A stretch of DNA of 64,000 bases from Lepturacanthus savala (GCA_030544235.1 CM060484.1:18684531-18748530), one strand, 5' to 3'; shown: positions 36,401-46,231, numbered from the stretch's first letter. Made by a program: numbers and translations. The notes: generated by a model from the letters alone, not told the origin.

Positions 36401-38920
36401 CGGCGTCTGCTCAAGCTGTATTACCCGCACAGAGCAGACGAAGAACTGCGCAGTGCCGCTCATCCCCTGTATCGGGATTTTTATTTTAGTGACAAACGCA
36501 TCAAGCATGTCGTAGATTTACACCAAAAACTCTACGAAGGCGGGGGCATCTCTCTTGAAAAAGCGCTCGAACAGCTGCAAAAAACAGGGCCAGTCCTCAA
36601 CGCGTGGAACAGTTTTCCAGCAGAGGCCGAACTGGAGAATCTGGAATGCAAAGCTGAGCGCTTGCCAAGAAGAGATGAGGACGTCGAGGACGACGAGCCG
36701 ATCCCCGATTTTCACGTCACTGATTGGGATGGTGCGGCCGCGCCTGCCGTTCAGGTGCCGCAGTTGAGCCCGGATTTTGTAAGATCAATGTACCGTAGCC
36801 TGAATGTCGAGCAAGCGTCAGTTTTTTATGCCATTCGTGAATGGTGCTTGCAGCGCGTCTGGGGTCTCAATCCCGACCCCTTCAAATTCTTTGTTTCTGG
36901 GGGAGCTGGCTGTGGAAAATCCCACCTGATTAAATGTGTATTTCAGGAAGCTTCCAAGATTCTGCGGGACCTTCCCAGATTTCGAGATGTCGCCGACATG
37001 TCTACGCCCGCCGTTCTCCTTGCAGCGTTTACCGGTACCGCTGCCTACAACATCTCTGGGAAGACTCTGCACGCTCTCTTGAAGCTTCCTCGTAGTTTGA
37101 AACCGCCTTATCAGGGACTCGGCAACGCGTTGGACGAAGTCAGGGCGTCTCTGTCCAACGCGGAAATCTTGATCATCGACGAGATCTCTATGATTTCCAA
37201 GGACCTCTTTGCCTATGTGCACTGGCGGTTGCAACAAATCAAAGGCAACAAGAGGCCCTTTGGAGGCATGTCGGTCTTGGCGGTTGGGGACTTTTACCAG
37301 CTGCCGCCGCTTGGAAGGGCCAAGCCGCTCTGTGTGCGTGAGGATGATTTCCTTGACCTCTGGAGCTCTTTCCAGATGGTCACCTTGACGGAAATCATGA
37401 GGCAAAAGGATGACCGGTCTTTTGCCGAGCTTTTGAACAGACTCCGCACAAAGCAAAAGACCAAACCGCTTTCCGTCGATGACAAAGCTCTGCTCGAGGA
37501 GTGCGTTGTCGACGCCCAACATCGTCCGGTGGATGCCCTTCACATCTTTGCGACGAACAAGGAGGTGGACGCCCACAACGCCACCACCGTCGCAGCCCTT
37601 GGGTTGACTGTTGTCACCATTGCTGCGGAGGATTATCGGAAGGATCCCCGCACAGGCGAAATGATACCCTGGGGCTTCAAGGGCAACAGGAGGGATCTGC
37701 TGGACGTCATCGAAGCTGCTGTCGGCGCCCGCGTCATGGTGACAAGGAACGTCGACATCGAGGACGGCCTCGTCAACGGCACTTTCGGCACAATCCGACA
37801 CCTGTGCATGTACGTGGACCTACCCGAAACTGTCAAGCTGATCGGACTGGAATTGGACAATCCGGAGGCCGGTCAGAAGTTTCGGAGAAAGGTTCTCGGG
37901 CCAACGGACATGCTGGTTTACATCGAGCGAGTCGAGGAACCCACGAGCAAGAGGGGAGCGTTCCGGCGACAGTTCCCGATCAAGTTAGCGTTTGGCTGTA
38001 CGGCTCACAAAGTGCAAGGCATGACCGTGAGGTCAGCCGTGGTGTCTCTGAAGCACGTTTTCGAACCGGGGATGTCGTACGTCGCCCTCAGCAGGACGAC
38101 TTCTCTTCAAGGTCTGCAGATCACAGACTTTGAAGAGAAGAAAATCTTCGCTGACCCGACCATCAAGGCGGCGTTGGAGGGCATGACGTGCGCATCCTTT
38201 GAGTCTTCGAGGCCACTTTTGCACTTTGTCAAGTCACCGGTCACCGCTGCGCCAACGCTGATTGTGATCCACCACAACAGCCAGGGGCTTCCATCCCACA
38301 TGGAGGACATGAAACGCCATCATGAACTCCAACTCGCTGACGTTTTGTGCATCAGCGAGAGCCATTTGTCGGGTTCGTCTGTCCCTCCGGCGTTTGAATT
38401 GGAGGGATACGACATGTTTGCTCGTAACAGAAACGTCTGTTACGCAAACAGACCCGACATGGCTACCAAGGATGGAGGTGGTGTCGCCGTGTACTACAGG
38501 AGCACTCTTGTAGCCGGGCCGCGCAAGTACTTGCAGAACGTAACGGATCTTGAAGTTGCGGTTCTCAAGGTTGAGCGCCCGGTTGCAGCTTTAATTGCTA
38601 CTGTGTACAGACCACCGAACTACTCTCTCGGCTTGTTTGTCACAAACATGCAAGCACTCTTGGATTCCTTGGAGCTCATGGGTTGTCAGCCGATTGTCGT
38701 TTGCGGCGATTTTAATGAGAACCTTCTTTCTGGTGGGAAGAAGGCAATCAAAGAGATGTTTGTATCCAGGGGATATAGTCAGCTCGTCACCGGTCCCACC
38801 ACCGAAAAGCAGACCCTGATTGACCACATTTACATTTCGCGTCCCGATTCTTGTGTTCAGTCAGGTGTTCTGCACTCCTATTACAGTTACCACCAGCCGG
38901 TATACTGTATTTTGGCGTAG
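27474..38920 (+). CDS. Helentron replicase polyprotein: SGNH hydrolase - Cys protease - Rep (HUH) - PIF1 helicase - endonuclease, 16 coding exons
   Basis: Predicted exons: 27474-27554, 27714-27794, 27900-27981, 28117-28217, 28308-28580, 28767-28860, 28964-29031, 29177-29287, 29590-29712, 29838-29951, 30186-30326, 30567-30686, 30842-30979, 31114-31251, 31512-31604, 31793-38920. Every intron is GT-AG and every junction keeps frame (mostly phase 0), giving about 2961 aa with no stop. The start MPRKGKRSRAQ follows an acceptor and is basic like a nuclear signal. Domains by residue: SGNH 116-297, Pro-rich linker 298-586, cysteine protease 606-789, acidic then basic repeats 825-1149, Cys-rich 1169-1399, Rep 1462-2010, helicase 2250-2720, endonuclease 2738-2961. 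Known role of the core: nick, unwind and transfer one strand during rolling-circle transposition in the nucleus. Splicing is predicted from sequence only; the ATG at 31778 belongs to intron plus exon 16 and is not the likely start. Confidence 0.8.
28308..29287 (+). other. SGNH/GDSL-like hydrolase domain (four exons of the Helentron gene)
   Basis: Exons 28308-28580, 28767-28860, 28964-29031 and 29177-29287 encode about 182 residues with SGNH hydrolase blocks: VVGDSH (nucleophile Ser in GDS, 28323-28334), FLSVPGA (block II Gly), VLAPSNNL (block III, Asn where most families have GxND) and RDGIHLSDN (DxxH, split by the intron at 29031/29177) near the end. Ser, Asn, Asp and His are all present, so activity is plausible. 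SGNH domains are known in some mobile elements such as CR1-type LINEs. The substrate and the role in a Helentron are unknown. Confidence 0.75.
29590..31604 (+). other. Proline-rich linker built from duplicated exon cassettes
   Basis: Seven small phase-0 exons (29590-29712, 29838-29951, 30186-30326, 30567-30686, 30842-30979, 31114-31251, 31512-31604) encode TPPPPPA...VPRPSSPPGGTSVAQATKK-like repeats. Exons at 29590, 30186 and 30842 are close copies, and the introns before them also match (ctaatataaactatgtcttt then ggttctacag). A genomic exon-intron unit was therefore duplicated in tandem. All are multiples of three, so copy number can change without breaking frame. The linker is probably disordered and separates the hydrolase from the protease and Rep modules. 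Confidence 0.75.
31850..32400 (+). other. Papain-fold cysteine protease-like domain (OTU / tegument-protease type)
   Basis: Begins with RNRQCTCMALTFLA (candidate nucleophile Cys at 31880-31882) and has YGFFDSHSR about 135 residues later (candidate His at 32285-32287, preceded by an Asp). This Q-C...FDSH layout resembles the OTU-like and herpes-tegument-like deubiquitinase domains found in some large Helitron proteins. Both key residues are intact. Function in the element is unknown; deubiquitination or self-processing of the long polyprotein are possibilities. Confidence 0.6.
32505..32815 (+). other. Acidic tandem repeats in the polyprotein
   Basis: Three imperfect repeats of about 37-42 residues with the pattern LEGxTPELDAD...PDAAPDHSCVQEDLR. 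They are recognisable at DNA level, so they arose by duplication inside the exon. They follow the protease domain. No function assigned. Confidence 0.65.
32990..33480 (+). other. Basic Y-F-Q-K tandem repeats in the polyprotein
   Basis: About seven repeats of roughly 21 residues on the pattern YSTNxxFxQRQKSWMRSYIxKQ, very rich in Lys, Arg, Gln and Tyr, probably helical. Repeats of this kind precede the Rep domain in large Helitron-like proteins; nucleic-acid binding is the natural guess but is not shown by the sequence. Confidence 0.65.
33540..34230 (+). other. Cys-rich region upstream of Rep (DUF6570-like)
   Basis: Contains CTVCHRTEF (33641 on), CIRGKY, CDSSCFVPC and ICHTCDSHLVRGKMP, followed by NxMGLxPIPPxLxxCNxLER and LPKGRQRAVRGAVICVP. 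This matches the conserved segment that precedes Rep in Helitron helicase-like proteins. The paired cysteines suggest a zinc-binding fold. An acidic stretch (34235-34380) separates it from Rep. Confidence 0.6.
34420..36060 (+). other. Rep nuclease domain (HUH, two tyrosines)
   Basis: Shows the Helitron-like N region (FFGVPKLEAMAFP, MYFNTRLFS). The metal-binding HUH motif is SPHIHLVVW, with the two His codons at 35174-35176 and 35180-35182. The tyrosine motif MYMMSYISK has the two Tyr codons at 35861-35863 and 35873-35875, as expected of Y2 rolling-circle nucleases that cut and rejoin single strands. A Lys/Glu-rich insertion (35440-35620) lies between the two motifs. All catalytic residues are intact. 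Confidence 0.85.
36780..38200 (+). other. PIF1-family SF1B helicase domain
   Basis: Walker A GGAGCGKS at 36899-36922, Walker B LIIDEISM around 37169-37192, VGDFYQLPP (near 37285), GCTAHKVQGMTV (near 38000) and SYVALSRTTSLQGL (near 38080) are all present in the order known for PIF1 helicases. In Helitrons this domain unwinds DNA 5' to 3' ahead of strand transfer. The domain is complete. Confidence 0.9.
38250..38920 (+). other. C-terminal endonuclease/exonuclease/phosphatase (AP-like) domain
   Basis: Fused directly after the helicase, the mark of Helentrons. Motifs: HHNSQGL (metal-site Asn), CISESHL (catalytic Glu), YRPPN, CGDFNEN (38704-38721), TLIDHIYIS, and a final YSYHQPV (38885 on) where most family members have SDHxP. 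The His is kept but the Asp is replaced by Tyr. The protein stops TTGGCGTAG at 38918-38920. Whether the Asp change weakens cutting is unknown. Confidence 0.8.
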
Positions 38921-40712
38921 CTGACACCACCTTTTCTGTGTGTAGTTTATTGGTTTTGGCATGTGAATGTCTGTGTTACATTTATCTGCTGGTTATGGCC
39001 CAGCCAGCAGCACATGCCGTAGTTTTTTTTAATCTTGTATCGTCGCTGCTGCTGTACTGCTTTTCTTTTTCCGGTGCTGTCTTTTTGTGCAAGGTGTTGG
39101 CTTGCACACTTCTTTTGGGTGTTGTCCTTATGTGCAAGGTGTTGGCTTGCACACTTCTTTTGGGTGTTGTCCTTATGTGCAAGGTGTGGGCTTGCACAGA
39201 ACCTTCCGGTGCTGTCCTTGTGCCATCCAGCATTGCGTGATGCTTCTTTTTCTCGGGACGTGTCTTCTTCTTCTGCTGTTCTTTGCCGTCTTTCTTTTTC
39301 CTTTTGCAACTCCTCTTGTGGTACAGATAGAAACAGAGCACGGTTACGCTCTCTCTCTATCCCTCTCTCCACCTCTCCACCACCCCACCCGTTTGTTTGT
39401 CCTGTGTTACATGTCTGTCTGCATTTGCCAAATACTGCAGCTACATATTGATGCATTTTATATAGTTTTGGTTGTCCCCTTGAGACTTTGAAAGTCGTCC
39501 GGTCACTGTGCAGTTCGTTGTTTAGTTAAGTGCTTAGTTCAATGTTCGGTTAAGTAGTTCAATGTTCAGTTAAGTAGTTCCATGTTAAGCCAACAGTTAG
39601 AGGAACTTGACAGTGATCTGACGACTGTGTAATGTTAATGTAATTGTTAATTGACTAATCTGTTTTACAACTGCTATTATTAACTTAGCAGCTAAAAGTA
39701 ACTCTGCAGTGATCGTGTTTAATTTGGCCAATACAACAAATGCCACTTTGTCTGTTTGTCTTGTTAAATGTTTGTCCCGTGTGTGTGTGGGTGTTTGTAC
39801 ACAGTGTTGTGTGCTAACACAGGGTATGTGTGAAGCGTCTCGTGCAGTAGTCATGCGATCCTGCATGTTACACCTACTGCTGCTGGCTAGCCTTCTTAAC
39901 AGAGGGTGAAAGCCAGTATATAGCCTCTCCACTACCAAGACTCCTACAGTGCCTCCCCGGGGCCACGCACGGAAACTGGGTACCTCACAGTCCCAGGCTG
40001 AACTGTATGGGGATCTCGGAGCAGCAGTGGGCCCCAGAGACGCGGCATCCAGGACCACCGCTGTGTGGACAAGTCCTGGTGCCCGTCAACCACTGTCCCA
40101 GCTATGGGTAAATAGCCCTACAGCCTGGTAACATGTGATGTTGGCTGAGGTTGGAAGTTCCACGCATACAGAAACAAGGTGAGTAAAATTTTGATGTTCA
40201 TTTCACTGATGATTCTTCACTAAATGATGATGTTGATAGTTTTAACCTGATGTTGGTTTGTTTTTTTTTCTCACACAGACTGACTCTCTAATCCCTGTGA
40301 GATGACTGCTCCATATAACCTGTCTGCTTGAAGGATTAAAGTACAACTTACAAGTCACGCCCACATCAGCCTCTACAGGAATCTCATCCTGCCAAAAGTA
40401 AGACTCATTTCAGATTGTCTATCACCAAATACTGTCATACCTGCAAACATTAACACTAAATGTTGTATTTTTTGTCTGTAAGTGCTGCTGACAAGTTCAT
40501 GGTGTGCCAAATCCAGCTGATGACCACGTTGACTTACTGTGGAGAAACATGGAGCAGGAGTAGAGAACAAGTAAGACTTATTCGTCATTTTATAATCTGC
40601 TTGGTTGTTGTGTTTTTCCAGTTAATGCATCTACACTGTAATATCACTAAAGAATGTTAATGGTCATTGATAGTAACTGGTCATTGATAGTAACTGGTCG
40701 CCTCACTTTACC
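38921..40712 (+). other. 3' untranslated region of the Helentron gene with candidate introns
   Basis: No coding signal after the stop. A 45-bp direct repeat (TGTGCAAGGTGTTGGCTTGC...) occurs three times at 39086, 39131 and 39176, the third worn. Candidate splice sites are donor 40178/40179 (ACAAG|GTGAGT) with acceptor 40278, donor 40397/40398 (AAAA|GTAAGA) with acceptor 40492, and GTAAGACT at 40571 with TTTTTCCAG at 40621. The last pair would give only a 51-nt intron, short for a vertebrate. Sequence from 40569 onward is what the deletion derivatives retain. Confidence 0.45.
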
Positions 40713-40934
40713 ACCTTCTACAGCGGCTCCACTGACAGCATCCTGACCTACAACATCACTTCCTGGTTCAGCAGCTGCAGTTTCCATGGACAACAAAGAG
40801 AGCCAATCAGGACCGATGAAGACCGCCTACAGAACCGTTGCTGCTCCTGTCTCATCCTGATGGCGCTCTACCAACAGCAATGCATTCACACAGCTACCTC
40901 CACCATCAAAGACCCACTCCACCCTTCACTATGA
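40713..40934 (+). pseudogene. Fossil LINE reverse-transcriptase C-terminal fragment (U4)
   Basis: Reads for 73 codons to a stop as TFYSGSTDSILTYNITSWFSS, then QQREPIRTDEDRLQN and IHTATSTIKDPLHPSL. This follows the pattern at the end of fish non-LTR reverse transcriptases (F-Y-R-x-S-ESILTY-x-W-F-x-CS ... IIKDP-HP). It has no upstream RT and carries internal losses, so it is a dead fragment captured in the Helentron 3' region. An acceptor-like TTCTACAG lies at its start, so it may serve as part of the last exon. Copies: 4142-4363, 10576-10797, 17976-18197, 49231-49452, 55667-55888. Confidence 0.55.
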
Positions 40935-41864
40935 TCAACATGTTTTACAAGCTGTAGGGCTTCAAGTGGACTGAATCCCCCCACACACACACTCACTGAC
41001 ACCCTGAACCCCCCAAACACACACCACCCCCCCCAGCTAGACAACAACCAAGGACAAGGTTTGAACTGATTTAAGGACATGTCTGAATTACTTTAAACAG
41101 CACTGGATTGGAGACATTGAAGCACCTTTTACTGAACCTCTGAAATTATTTGGTTATTAATGCTGTGAAATACTGTTTTAAATATGTGATTGAAAATATA
41201 TTTTTATATAGATAGAAATTGTTAGTAGTCATTTAATCACCATTTTCTTTTAATGTAATGTCAATGATGAGAAGCAATTTAATTTCAGACTGAATGTAAA
41301 TGTGGAGTGAAATGACAATAAAGTTAACTTTGAATGTTAAATCTAATGTCTGAGGATTTTAATAACATACATAGATGTACTGTGAAGTTTTTAGGGTAAG
41401 TATGTTATACATGGATATTAATACATTATATATAGATATTTTTATATAATTGACATAAATACATGAATAAATTAATTTAAATGAAATAATGTATTAATGA
41501 GGTATAGAGCTACATATCAAAGACATCACATCTCATAAGAAAACCCTCCTCAATGCTGATGTTAGAAAATATCTTTACTTGGAGGATAAAATTCAGTTTT
41601 TGACTTAGAAGCAGTGGGTCTCTGTCAGTGATGTCATCATCACCATGGAAACACCACAGCTTGGTGGCTAAGGTGATTTCTCTGAAAGGGCTGAAAGCTG
41701 ATTGGTCAATAGTTTTTCATCAATAACTTTGGATCTGAAGTCCCCACAACCATCAAACTTTGTAGTATCAATAAAGAGGACCCCCCCATCCCATCCATGG
41801 CATCACCTTTACATTAAACTGCAGCAAGGACCCCCGACACCCCCAGAGCCCAGCCCCAACTCTC
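40935..41864 (+). other. 3' subterminal region of U4 (shared by all large units)
   Basis: Apart from the poly(A) signal this holds AT-rich sequence, a short CA/C-rich stretch (40975-41035) and, from about 41590, motifs that recur in the S and M elements: gatgtcatcatcaccatgga, CAATAACTTTGGATCT and GACCCCCGACACCCCCAGAG. The last includes the subterminal inverted-repeat CCAGCCCCAACT. No gene was seen. Confidence 0.6.
41317..41322 (+). terminator. Poly(A) signal of the Helentron transcript (U4)
   Basis: AATAAA followed within 30 bases by T/G-rich sequence, about 570 bp before the 3' terminus. It is conserved in all large units (4746, 11180, 18580, 49835, 56271). It is the best candidate for the 3' end of both the coding and the deleted transcripts. 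Confidence 0.5.
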
Positions 41865-41888
41865 ACAATTTCCGCGGGAATTGTCTAG
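41865..41888 (+). other. Helentron 3' terminus: palindrome plus CTAG (type example, U4)
   Basis: The palindrome ACAATTTCCGCGGGAATTGT is symmetric apart from one T/G pair and is followed at once by CTAG and then T. Helitron-type 3' ends are known to carry a hairpin near a CTRR end. The same 24 bases end every unit: CTAG at 5314, 11748, 12712, 19148, 20112, 41885, 43004, 43969, 50403, 56839 and 57958. The subterminal CCAGCCCCAACT just upstream is the partner of the 5' module. Confidence 0.85.
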
Positions 41889-43007
41889 TTTATATCTATC
41901 TTCTTCCGTAAAAAGTTTGGCTCGCTTCTCCTCCTAGGTTTTTGAGAAAACCCCCACAAAAGTTATATCAAAACGACCGGCTCGGCCGGGAATCGTGTGG
42001 AATGACTTTTCTCAGAGATTCCCGTTACTATGGCGACGTAGTCGGAATTTTCGTTCGGAATTTTGGCCCCATTCATTCCGGATGGGAGGCTAGAGTGGGT
42101 GATGTCATCGTTAGAGTGTAGAGGGAGAAAAAATGACCCTAAAAAATAAATTTATAAATTGCCGGCGTAGCCACAATTTTAACCGCACATCAATAATTTT
42201 TACATCAAAACGTAGGCACGACCGTCCTGATCGCTCCAATATCACTATCCAAGCTGAAAGGTCAGCGGTTTTCTCGCTATGAGCCTCCAAGCGCAGCTTG
42301 GTCCCTCTTTTGCTCCCATTCGATCCCATATTAAATTTGAATTTGAAAAACCTGGATTTTCCAAATCTTCCTACTTTTTAAACTGCTCCCGTGGGCACAT
42401 TTTTCAAGTTACAGAAATAAAAATTATATCACCACGACCGGGCGAGGGTTTCCTCTCAGAAAATATGATTATTTTTTCTCCATCTTTCACGGTTTTCGAA
42501 TTATGAGCATTTGTTCAGCATGTGGTCTGACCAGTGATAGCCTTTCTGCCTCCCCAGATTTTGTCGGTTAGTCATGAATTCAAATGCAGCAGAGCAGTTA
42601 GTCACCATGGTAACGGCCCAGCTGCTGCAGAGGGCTGATCAGACACTGAGCTGATAGCTGATTGGCTGAATGGTTTTCATCAATAACTTTGGATCTAAAC
42701 CTCCTACAACCATATAACTTGGTGGAGATCATGTTGAAGACCAATCAAACTCATTCATTACTGTTGGGGCCCCGCCTCCTCAAAGCTGATTGGCTCATGG
42801 GTTTCCCTTAATAACTTTGGATCTAAAGGTCGCAGGGTCACCAAACTTTCTGAGATTGATAATACTGACACCCCGCATCATCCTAAGCCACATGGAGGTC
42901 ACCACGGCGACGTAGTCGCCGTTTCGGTGCAATAGATTCCCACGCACCGACCCCGACACCCCCAGAGCCCAGCCCCAACTCTCACAATTTCCGCGGGAAT
43001 TGTCTAG
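41889..43007 (+). mobile_element. M1: medium non-autonomous Helentron, 1119 bp
   Basis: Non-coding element directly after the CTAG of U4, starting TTTATATCTATCTTCTTCCG and ending with the palindrome and CTAG (43004-43007). The first 800 bp are homologous to the 5' region of the large units, with scattered substitutions. The sequence then diverges after the motif at 42679-42697 (CAATAACTTTGGATCTAAA), which recurs inside it near 42811, and rejoins the shared last 60 bp. It lacks the promoter, hairpin repeats and minisatellite. M2 at 56843-57961 looks identical over its whole length. Confidence 0.75.
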
Positions 43008-43972
43008 TGTTAACTATACAATCTTGCTGTCCAGAACTTTGGCTCGCTTCTCCTCCTAGGGTTTTGAGAAAACCCAGACAATATATATATCAAATCGACC
43101 GGCTCGGCCGGGAATGGTGTGGAATGACTTTTCTCAGAGATTCCCGTTACTATGGCGACGTAGTCGCCATTTTTGTGCTCCCATTCACTTTGAATGGGAG
43201 AGCCCCTGGAGGCCAGAGGGGATGAGGTCATCGTTAGAGTGCAGCCACCCTGAGAACCTCTGAAAAAAATGTATTTGACTCACTGGTACGGCCACAATTT
43301 TAACAGCACATCCATGGTTCTTATATCAAAACGTAGCCACGACCGTCCTGATCGCTCAGATATGACTATCAAAGCTGAGAGTTGTACGGTTTCAGTGCTA
43401 TGACCCTCAAAGTGCAGCTTGGTCCCTGTCTTCTCTCATTCACTCCCATATTAAATTTGAATTTGAGAAATCCTCAGCTCTCCACATCTTCCTACTTTTA
43501 AATCTGATGCTGTACTCACATTTTTCCACTTACAGAAATAAAAATTATATCAGTACGACCGGGTGAAGGCCTGCTCTCAGAAAATATTATACTTTACTCA
43601 GACAACTTTATAGTTTTTGAATTAGAAGCAGGAGTTTGACAGGTGCACCTGGCTGACTGACCACTATTTGTGATTGAGTCAACAGTTAGAGCAGCAGTGG
43701 GTCTGTGTCAGTGACGTCATCATCACCATGGAAACACCACAGCTTGGGGGCTGCCATGTTTTCTCTGTCAGGGCTGGAAGCTGATTGGTCAATAGATTTT
43801 CATCAATAACTTTGGATCTAAAGTCCCCACAACCACCAAACTTGGTGAGAATGACAAAGAGGACCCCCCCATCCCATCCATGGTATCACGACCTTAGTAA
43901 AACTGCAGCAAGGACCCCCGACACCCCCAGAGCCCAGCCCCAACTCTCACAATTTCCGCGGGAATTGTCTAG
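43008..43972 (+). mobile_element. S3: short non-autonomous Helentron, about 965 bp
   Basis: Third copy of the short class. It starts TGTTAACTATACAATCTTGC and ends with CTAG (43969-43972). It carries several substitutions relative to S1 and S2, for example ctgtccag rather than ctctccag near 43028 and a different internal stretch near 43165-43185 and 43887. It therefore represents an older or separate lineage of the class. It is followed by the 5' cruciform module of U5. No coding content. Confidence 0.75.
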
Positions 43973-44087
43973 TTAGTTGGGGCTGGCGTAGCACAGTCCA
44001 ACTCACCCCCAGAGCATTGAACAATGCACTGGGGGTGAGTTGGACTGGCGAAGCCAGTCCAACTCTTGTAATCCTACACCTATATTA
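43973..44087 (+). repeat. 5' terminal cruciform module of U5
   Basis: Same sequence and hairpins as at 5318-5432; here it directly follows the CTAG of S3. Confidence 0.8.
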
Positions 44088-44925
44088 TTTATATATTTAT
44101 ATCTTCTTCCGTAAAAAGTTTGGCTCGCTTCTCCTCCTAGGTTTTTGAGAAAACCCCCACAATAGTTATATCAAAACGACCGGCTCGGCCGGGAATGGTG
44201 TGGAATGACTTTTCTCAGAGATTCCCGTTACTATGGCGACGTAGTCGGAGTTTTCGTTCGGAATTTCGGCCCCATTCATTCCGGATGGGAGGCTAGAGTG
44301 GGTGATGTCATCGTTAGAGTGTAGAGGGAGAAAAAATGACCCTGAAAAAAACATTTATAAATTGCCGGTGTAGCCACAATTTTAACCGCACATCAATAAT
44401 TTTTACGTCAAAACGTAGGCCCGACCGTCCTGATCGCTCCAATATCACTATCCAAGCTGAAAGTTCAGCGGTTTTCTCGCTATGAGCCTCCAAGCGCAGC
44501 TTGGTCCCCCTTTTGCTCCCATTCAGTCCCATATTAAATTTGAATTTGAAAAACCTGGATTTTCCAAATCTTCCTACTTTTCAAACTGCTCCCGTGGGCA
44601 CAGTTTTCAAGTTACAGAAATAAGAATTATATCACTATGACCGGGCGAGGGTTTGCTCTCAGAAAATATGATCATTTTTTCTCCATCTTTTACGGTTTTC
44701 GAATTATAAGCATTTGTTCGGCGTGTGGTCCGACCAGTGATAGCCTTTCTGCCTCCCCAGATTTTGTCGGTTAGTCATGAATTCAAATGCAGCAGAGCAG
44801 TTAGTCACCATGGTAACGGCCCAGCTGCTGCAGAGGGCTGATCAGACACTGAGCTGATAGCTGATTGGCTGAATGGTTTTCATCAATAACTTTGGATCTA
44901 AAGGTTCCACAGTCACCAAACCTTA

Positions 44926-45129
44926 TAGGTGGCGGCGATAGCCGCCACATAAAGATTTTATAATGAATAAATCTAATAGGTGGCGGCGATAGCCGCCACA
45001 TACTGGTTTTATAATGAATAAATCTAATAGGTGGCGGCGATAGCCGCCACATACTGGTTTTATAATGAATAAATCTAATAGGTGGCGGCGATAGCCGCCA
45101 CATAAAGATTTTATAATGAATAAAACTAA
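44926..45129 (+). repeat. Four 51-bp hairpin repeats (U5)
   Basis: Same array; the first repeat carries the aaagatttt variant otherwise seen only in the last repeat. Confidence 0.85.
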
Positions 45130-46189
45130 TAGGTTCAATCACCAAACCTAATAATTAAATAGTGGCAGTGATAGCTATAGCTGCCATCTATTGACCTGCA
45201 TGACCCTTCATTTATTTAAGATATAAAATGCAGTGTTCCCAATGCATTTAAATAATAAACACAATAAGGAGTTTGGATTTACTCATGTTTTTAAAGATAT
45301 TGCTATTACTTTGAAATCAACTGCATGTCAATAAACAAATTGAAAATATATTTTTTTACATCAACTCACAATACTACACACAATACTGCATATGGAAATT
45401 CATTATTTGTTATGTCCTTGTATTCCTTAAATTTGAAATGGTCATATCTACTGTCACATATTACATATTACATTAATTCTAACATTATTAACCTTCTATT
45501 TTTAGAATGAATTTACTGTATTCAAAAATTATACATAATAAATTGTATTTTACAAACTGGTATTTTAATTAGAAATTAATAGAATATTTATATAAGAGAA
45601 TTGTACCATATAGTAATAGTTACATAACAGTATACTAACACTAATAGTATTATAATACTCTATATTCTGCTACTACTATTCATAATATAATACATTGTAA
45701 TTTTATTATATAAAATAATACAAAGTAACATTAATAATTATATAATTTAATATATGACATAAAATAATAGTATGACAGTATATTCATATATTATATTTGG
45801 TTGTTTAATATTTATTTATTTATTTAATATTTTATTTCATATATTAATAATTACTTACATTTTTAATCAAGTATCTGTAATAAATGAATTCAGATATATT
45901 ATCTATTAGTGGCAGTAGTGTGGATCTGTATGATTTATTTAAGGTTAAAACTAAAAAATCACAGTTTATTGGTCAGGAGACTCAAGAAAATAATAAAAAC
46001 ATTAAAACAAAGACATATTATAGAATATATCAGGATCACATCAAGAAAAAAAGGAGTAAAAACTATAAATACACATTTAAACTACTCAGGACTTTCAGGG
46101 GAAAATAAAGACTAATAAAATAATTATTTTTATTTTTTTTAATCTCTAAATCGTTGAATTATCGTCATTTATCGGTTTCAGAATCGACG

Positions 46190-46231
46190 GAATCTTCTAG
46201 AAGGACTGACGTCATCATCCAGTATAAATAG
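46190..46231 (+). promoter_or_regulatory. Promoter of U5: HSE, CRE, TATA
   Basis: HSE 46190-46202, CRE 46207-46214 and TATA from 46223, identical to U4. Confidence 0.7.

Larger units (their letters stand above)
20116..41888 (+). mobile_element. U4: coding (putatively autonomous) Helentron, 21.8 kb
   Basis: This is the only copy in the array with coding exons. It ends in the family palindrome plus CTAG (41885-41888). It contains a 5' region (20130-20950), 51-bp hairpin array (20954-21157), AT-rich block (21280-22190), promoter (22218-22259), non-coding exon 1, an intron of about 5 kb with a 3.5-kb minisatellite, 16 coding exons (27474-38920), a 3' region with candidate introns, a LINE RT fossil and AATAAA (41317-41322). 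The gene order Rep-helicase-endonuclease is that of Helentrons. Unlike U2, U3, U5 and U6 it lacks the 115-bp 5' module carrying the inverted-repeat partner of its 3' subterminus, so its own 5' end may be incomplete although its protein could act in trans (inference). Confidence 0.85.

Noticed and set aside
36818..37801. 327-codon minus-strand frame inside the helicase
   Set aside because: Shadow of the GC-rich helicase coding strand; no start context or domain.
38947..39491. Overlapping frames of 119-169 codons on both strands after the replicase stop
   Set aside because: They overlap one another across a 45-bp repeat and low-complexity 3' sequence; no domain or splice context.
40713..40934. 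RT-like fragment as a functional gene
   Set aside because: Only the extreme C-terminal portion is present, with internal losses and no catalytic RT motifs.
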